Of a stretch of 7,897 nucleotides of DNA, positions 5,935 through 7,897 are shown piece after piece. Source of the stretch: JBFJVZ01 sp041623895 (GTDB taxonomy: Bacteria > Planctomycetota > Planctomycetia > Pirellulales > Pirellulaceae); the NCBI GenBank assembly GCA_041623895.1, contig JBFJVZ010000365.1, positions 1 to 7,897 on the forward strand, given 5' to 3'. A program made the position numbers and the translations under genes. The notes beneath the pieces are model-generated. The model searched no databases. It had not been told where the DNA came from and worked only from the letters and a program-made list of their open reading frames with translations. The stretch's first letter is position 1. Each line of letters starts with the position of its first letter.

Positions 5935-7254
5935 TTAGGCTTCCATCATCACGCGTTCGCGGAACGCACTGGCGGGCAAGCGGACACCGGATGACTCCAA
6001 ACGATCCATGAAGCTCGGCCGCACTCCGGTGCACTCAAAATGCCCGTGAGCCTTGCCGTCTTCACCGACCCCGATTTGCTTGTAACGGTAGATGTCTTGC
6101 ATGATGATCGTGTCTTGTTCCATGCCGACCACTTCGGTGATTGCCGTCACGCGACGGGGACCACCTTGCAAGCGGTTGGCTTGAATCAAGACATCGACGG
6201 CACCGGAAATCTGCTGCCGAATCGCTTTGACGGGCAATTCAAATCCGGACATCATGACCAAGGTTTCCAAACGAGCGATGGCGTCACGCGGCGTGTTGGC
6301 GTGGATGGTGGTCAGCGATCCGTCGTGACCGGTGTTCATGGCCTGCAACATGTCCAATGTTTCGCCACCACGGCATTCGCCGATGATGATTCGTTCCGGA
6401 CGCATACGCAGCGCGTTCTTGACCAGGTCAGTCGCGGTCACCGCACCGTTGCCTTCGATGTTGGGCGGTCGTGTTTCCAAGCGGACGACGTGATCCTGTT
6501 GCAGCTGCAATTCGGCCGCGTCTTCGATCGTCACGATCCGGTCTTCGTGACCGATGAACGAGGACAGCGTGTTCAGCAGGGTTGTTTTCCCCGAACCGGT
6601 ACCGCCGGCGATGATCATGTTCAATCGCGCCTTGATGCAGCCTTCCAGCAGCATCACCATTTCGGGCGTGAAAGCCTTGTAGTTCAGCAAATCCTCCAGC
6701 TTCAGCGGGTTGCTGCCGAACCGGCGAATACTGACCGCGGCCCCATCCAGGGCCAGTGGCGGAATGATCGCGTTGACACGCGAGCCGTCTTCCAAACGGG
6801 CGTCAACCATCGGGCAGGTTTCATCGACGCGGCGTCCGACTTTACTGACGATTCGGTCGATGATTTGTAGCAAGTGCTTACCGTCGCGGAACTCCACGTC
6901 GGTCTTCTGCATTTGGCCGCCCTTTTCGACATAAATGTTCTTGGGGCCGTTGATCAAAATATCGCTGACCGCGGGATCCTTTAAGATCAGCTCCAAAGGA
7001 CCCAGACCAAAAGTCTCGTCCAACACTTCGTCGACAATCCGCTCCCGTTCCTGGCGGTTCAGCAGTGTGTCTTCGGCATCGCAGAGATGCTCGACAACCA
7101 ATCGGATTTCGCGGCGAAGCGTGTCGCCTTTCATGTCGCCGACGCGCGACAAGTCAAGCTTGTCGACAAGCTTGCCGTGAATGCGTCGTTTGATTTCCTC
7201 GAACTGTTCTGCTCGTTTTTGATCTGGGCGTGCAGGTTGGTTTCGCGTTACCAT
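5935..7254 (-). CDS. tadA: TadA/CpaF, secretion ATPase of the Tad (type IVc) pilus
   Basis: A 439-residue cytoplasmic ATPase of the GspE/PilT superfamily, CpaF branch, which powers Flp-pilin assembly through TadB/TadC. After a basic N-terminal helical region (1-90), the N-terminal ATPase subdomain includes SDILINGPKNIYVEKGG (97-113) and RVNAIIPPLALDGAAVSIRR (159-178). The catalytic core shows Walker A GGTGSGKTT (217-225), Asp box VTIEDAAEL (241-249, Glu244/Asp245), Walker B RIIIGECRGGE (288-298) and His box GSLTTIHANTPRDA (312-325). All key residues are present, so it should be active. The start is ATG 7254, with AAGGA 10 nt upstream. The frame is open 94 codons further to a TTG at 7536, but that part has no recognisable domain. 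It heads the - strand run tadA-tadB-tadC. The family's usual core length agrees with 439 residues. Confidence 0.95.
   Translation of the reverse strand: MVTRNQPARPDQKRAEQFEEIKRRIHGKLVDKLDLSRVGDMKGDTLRREIRLVVEHLCDAEDTLLNRQERERIVDEVLDETFGLGPLELILKDPAVSDILINGPKNIYVEKGGQMQKTDVEFRDGKHLLQIIDRIVSKVGRRVDETCPMVDARLEDGSRVNAIIPPLALDGAAVSIRRFGSNPLKLEDLLNYKAFTPEMVMLLEGCIKARLNMIIAGGTGSGKTTLLNTLSSFIGHEDRIVTIEDAAELQLQQDHVVRLETRPPNIEGNGAVTATDLVKNALRMRPERIIIGECRGGETLDMLQAMNTGHDGSLTTIHANTPRDAIARLETLVMMSGFELPVKAIRQQISGAVDVLIQANRLQGGPRRVTAITEVVGMEQDTIIMQDIYRYKQIGVGEDGKAHGHFECTGVRPSFMDRLESSGVRLPASAFRERVMMEA
7155..7174. repeat. Perfect 20-bp palindrome inside the tadA coding region
   Basis: CAAGCTTGTCGACAAGCTTG reads the same on both strands. 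It encodes part of GKLVDKLDL near residue 30 of TadA, where the K-L-V-D-K-L-D pattern itself creates the symmetry. It can form a cruciform or an mRNA hairpin about 80-100 nt after the start codon, or be a site for a dimeric protein. No second copy was noticed in the window. Confidence 0.6.
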
Positions 7255-7665
7255 CGCTGAGAATTCCTTGGTCTGTTGCCGTTGTGTCTTTCCCGTGTCC
7301 TTTGGTGAAGCATCCGAGTATTCGCCTTCACTCAAAGTTGCATTTGTGATGGTCGTAGCGGTCAGGATGCCGATCGGCGCGGATCTACCGGCGGATGGAG
7401 GGCTACTGAACGAACGATCCTCGAAAACATAGAACGCAAATTGGATGCAGGCGGAATAAGCGAGATTCTTTCCCCGATCGGGCACAAGAACGCGTCCTGC
7501 GTAAGACGAGCAGCGGTGAAAGAGTTCCGACTGCAAGGAAGGAATGCATCACAACGGTTTTTACGTCACTGCGATGGCTCGCCCCGCGATTCCTTGTTCA
7601 ACGAAGATGCACGTGCGCGTGCTGATTATGAGGGACCGGAACACCCCAAATGGACTTGCTAAGCG
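7255..7665. other. Gene-free region upstream of tadA
   Basis: There is no supportable gene here. An open frame continues in the tadA phase to 7536 (TTG), and a 73-codon + strand frame (7441-7662) overlaps it, but neither gives a recognisable protein or has a good ribosome-binding site. The stretch presumably carries the tadA promoter on the - strand, though I see no convincing -35/-10 pair. Two short perfect 10-bp palindromes share the core CCGATCGG: GCCGATCGGC (7369-7378) and CCCGATCGGG (7473-7482). They lie 104 bp apart and 115-230 bp upstream of the tadA start, so they could be paired operator sites or chance. Confidence 0.5.
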
Positions 7666-7799
7666 GAAGCGTGACAACATTTTGCATGAAGCGACGTAAC
7701 GTGGTGCGAGCCAACAGGTAACCCGCAGCGTCAGCGAGGGACCTATCCCTTGCTCACGCTGCGGGTTACCAAGATCCATGCAAAATGTTGTGACGCTTC
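7666..7799. repeat. Nested palindromic repeat (MITE/REP-like)
   Basis: Outer arms: GAAGCGTGACAACATTTTGCATG (7666-7688; 23 nt) pairs with 7777-7799 at 22 of 23 positions. Inner arms: 7717-7741 (starting GGTAACCCGCAGCGTC) pairs with 7746-7770 at 23 of 25 positions around a 4-nt loop. The left side has 28 unpaired bases between the arms and the right side only 6. Read in one frame, the inner arm gives VTRSVS-type peptides, which I recall as a common spurious tail in planctomycete gene predictions. The element has near-perfect terminal inverted repeats but no coding capacity. No target-site duplication is obvious. It lies 8 bp past the stop of a possible upstream gene. Confidence 0.85.
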
Positions 7800-7807
7800 G
7801 GGTCTGT

Positions 7808-7897
7808 CTATGGTATCAAGGGTGGTTTCGGGACCGTCACGATTTCGGGAGCCACACGACGAAGCAGCAAGATTACTTGGAAACACTGATAGTCGGG
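7808..7897 (-). CDS. Possible C-terminal fragment of an upstream gene (partial)
   Basis: On the - strand a frame enters from the window edge and runs 29 codons to TAG (7808-7810), ending RRVAPEIVTVPKPPLIP. Its codons have a more gene-like third-position GC than the overlapping + frame starting at ATG 7810, and it stops just before the large palindrome at 7666-7799, a common position for such elements. It is too short to identify. If real it would be the gene preceding tadA on the same strand, possibly another pilus component, but nothing in the residues shows this. Confidence 0.3.
   Translation of the reverse strand, partial: PDYQCFQVILLLRRVAPEIVTVPKPPLIP

Noticed and set aside
7255..7536. 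N-terminal extension of TadA by 94 codons to a TTG start
   Set aside because: The extension has no recognisable domain, while ATG 7254 has a ribosome-binding site and gives the normal family length.
7561..7779. A 72-codon - strand frame across the large palindrome
   Set aside because: Its start and much of its body are the palindromic repeat itself (GNPQREQ and LTLRVTCWLAP are repeat translations).

Overview
The window looks like a Planctomycetota chromosome, most likely a Pirellulaceae relative of Rhodopirellula. This is inferred from four things: moderately high GC; several families of GC-rich palindromic intergenic repeats; an MJ0042-like zinc-ribbon protein with a Pro/Ala-rich linker and C-terminal membrane helices; and a Tad export module written as a plain tadA-tadB-tadC run. 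No database search was possible.

Layout. Positions 1-410 hold no credible gene. They carry two copies, about 98% identical over 92 bp, of a palindromic repeat. On the + strand follow an ion transporter of the ArsB/NhaD/SLC13 type (411-1811) and a double-domain universal stress protein (1949-2926). The 137-bp gap between them is filled with another palindromic repeat, whose last hairpin covers the ribosome-binding site of the stress-protein gene.

The - strand holds everything else. In transcription order these are a possible C-terminal fragment of an upstream gene (stop at 7808), a 553-bp gene-free stretch with a large nested palindrome (7666-7799), tadA (5935-7254), tadB (4891-5871), tadC (3855-4823), and a zinc-ribbon membrane protein (2937-3683) that converges on the stress-protein gene with only 10 bp between the stop codons.

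How the genes may work together. TadA is the hexameric ATPase, and TadB and TadC are the inner-membrane platform of a type IVc (Flp/Tad) pilus or secretion machine. Pilin, prepilin peptidase, secretin, CpaB and CpaE are not in the window, so they must lie elsewhere. The transporter and stress protein form a plausible membrane-transport/stress pair. The zinc-ribbon protein has no assigned function. Heptamer CTAG-type repeats sit at the 3' ends of both genes that border it.

I saw no CRISPR array, tRNA, rRNA, transposase or phage gene. I do not see convincing evidence of a wholly new multi-gene system. The unusual content is the dense set of different structured repeats and where they sit relative to translation signals and stop codons.
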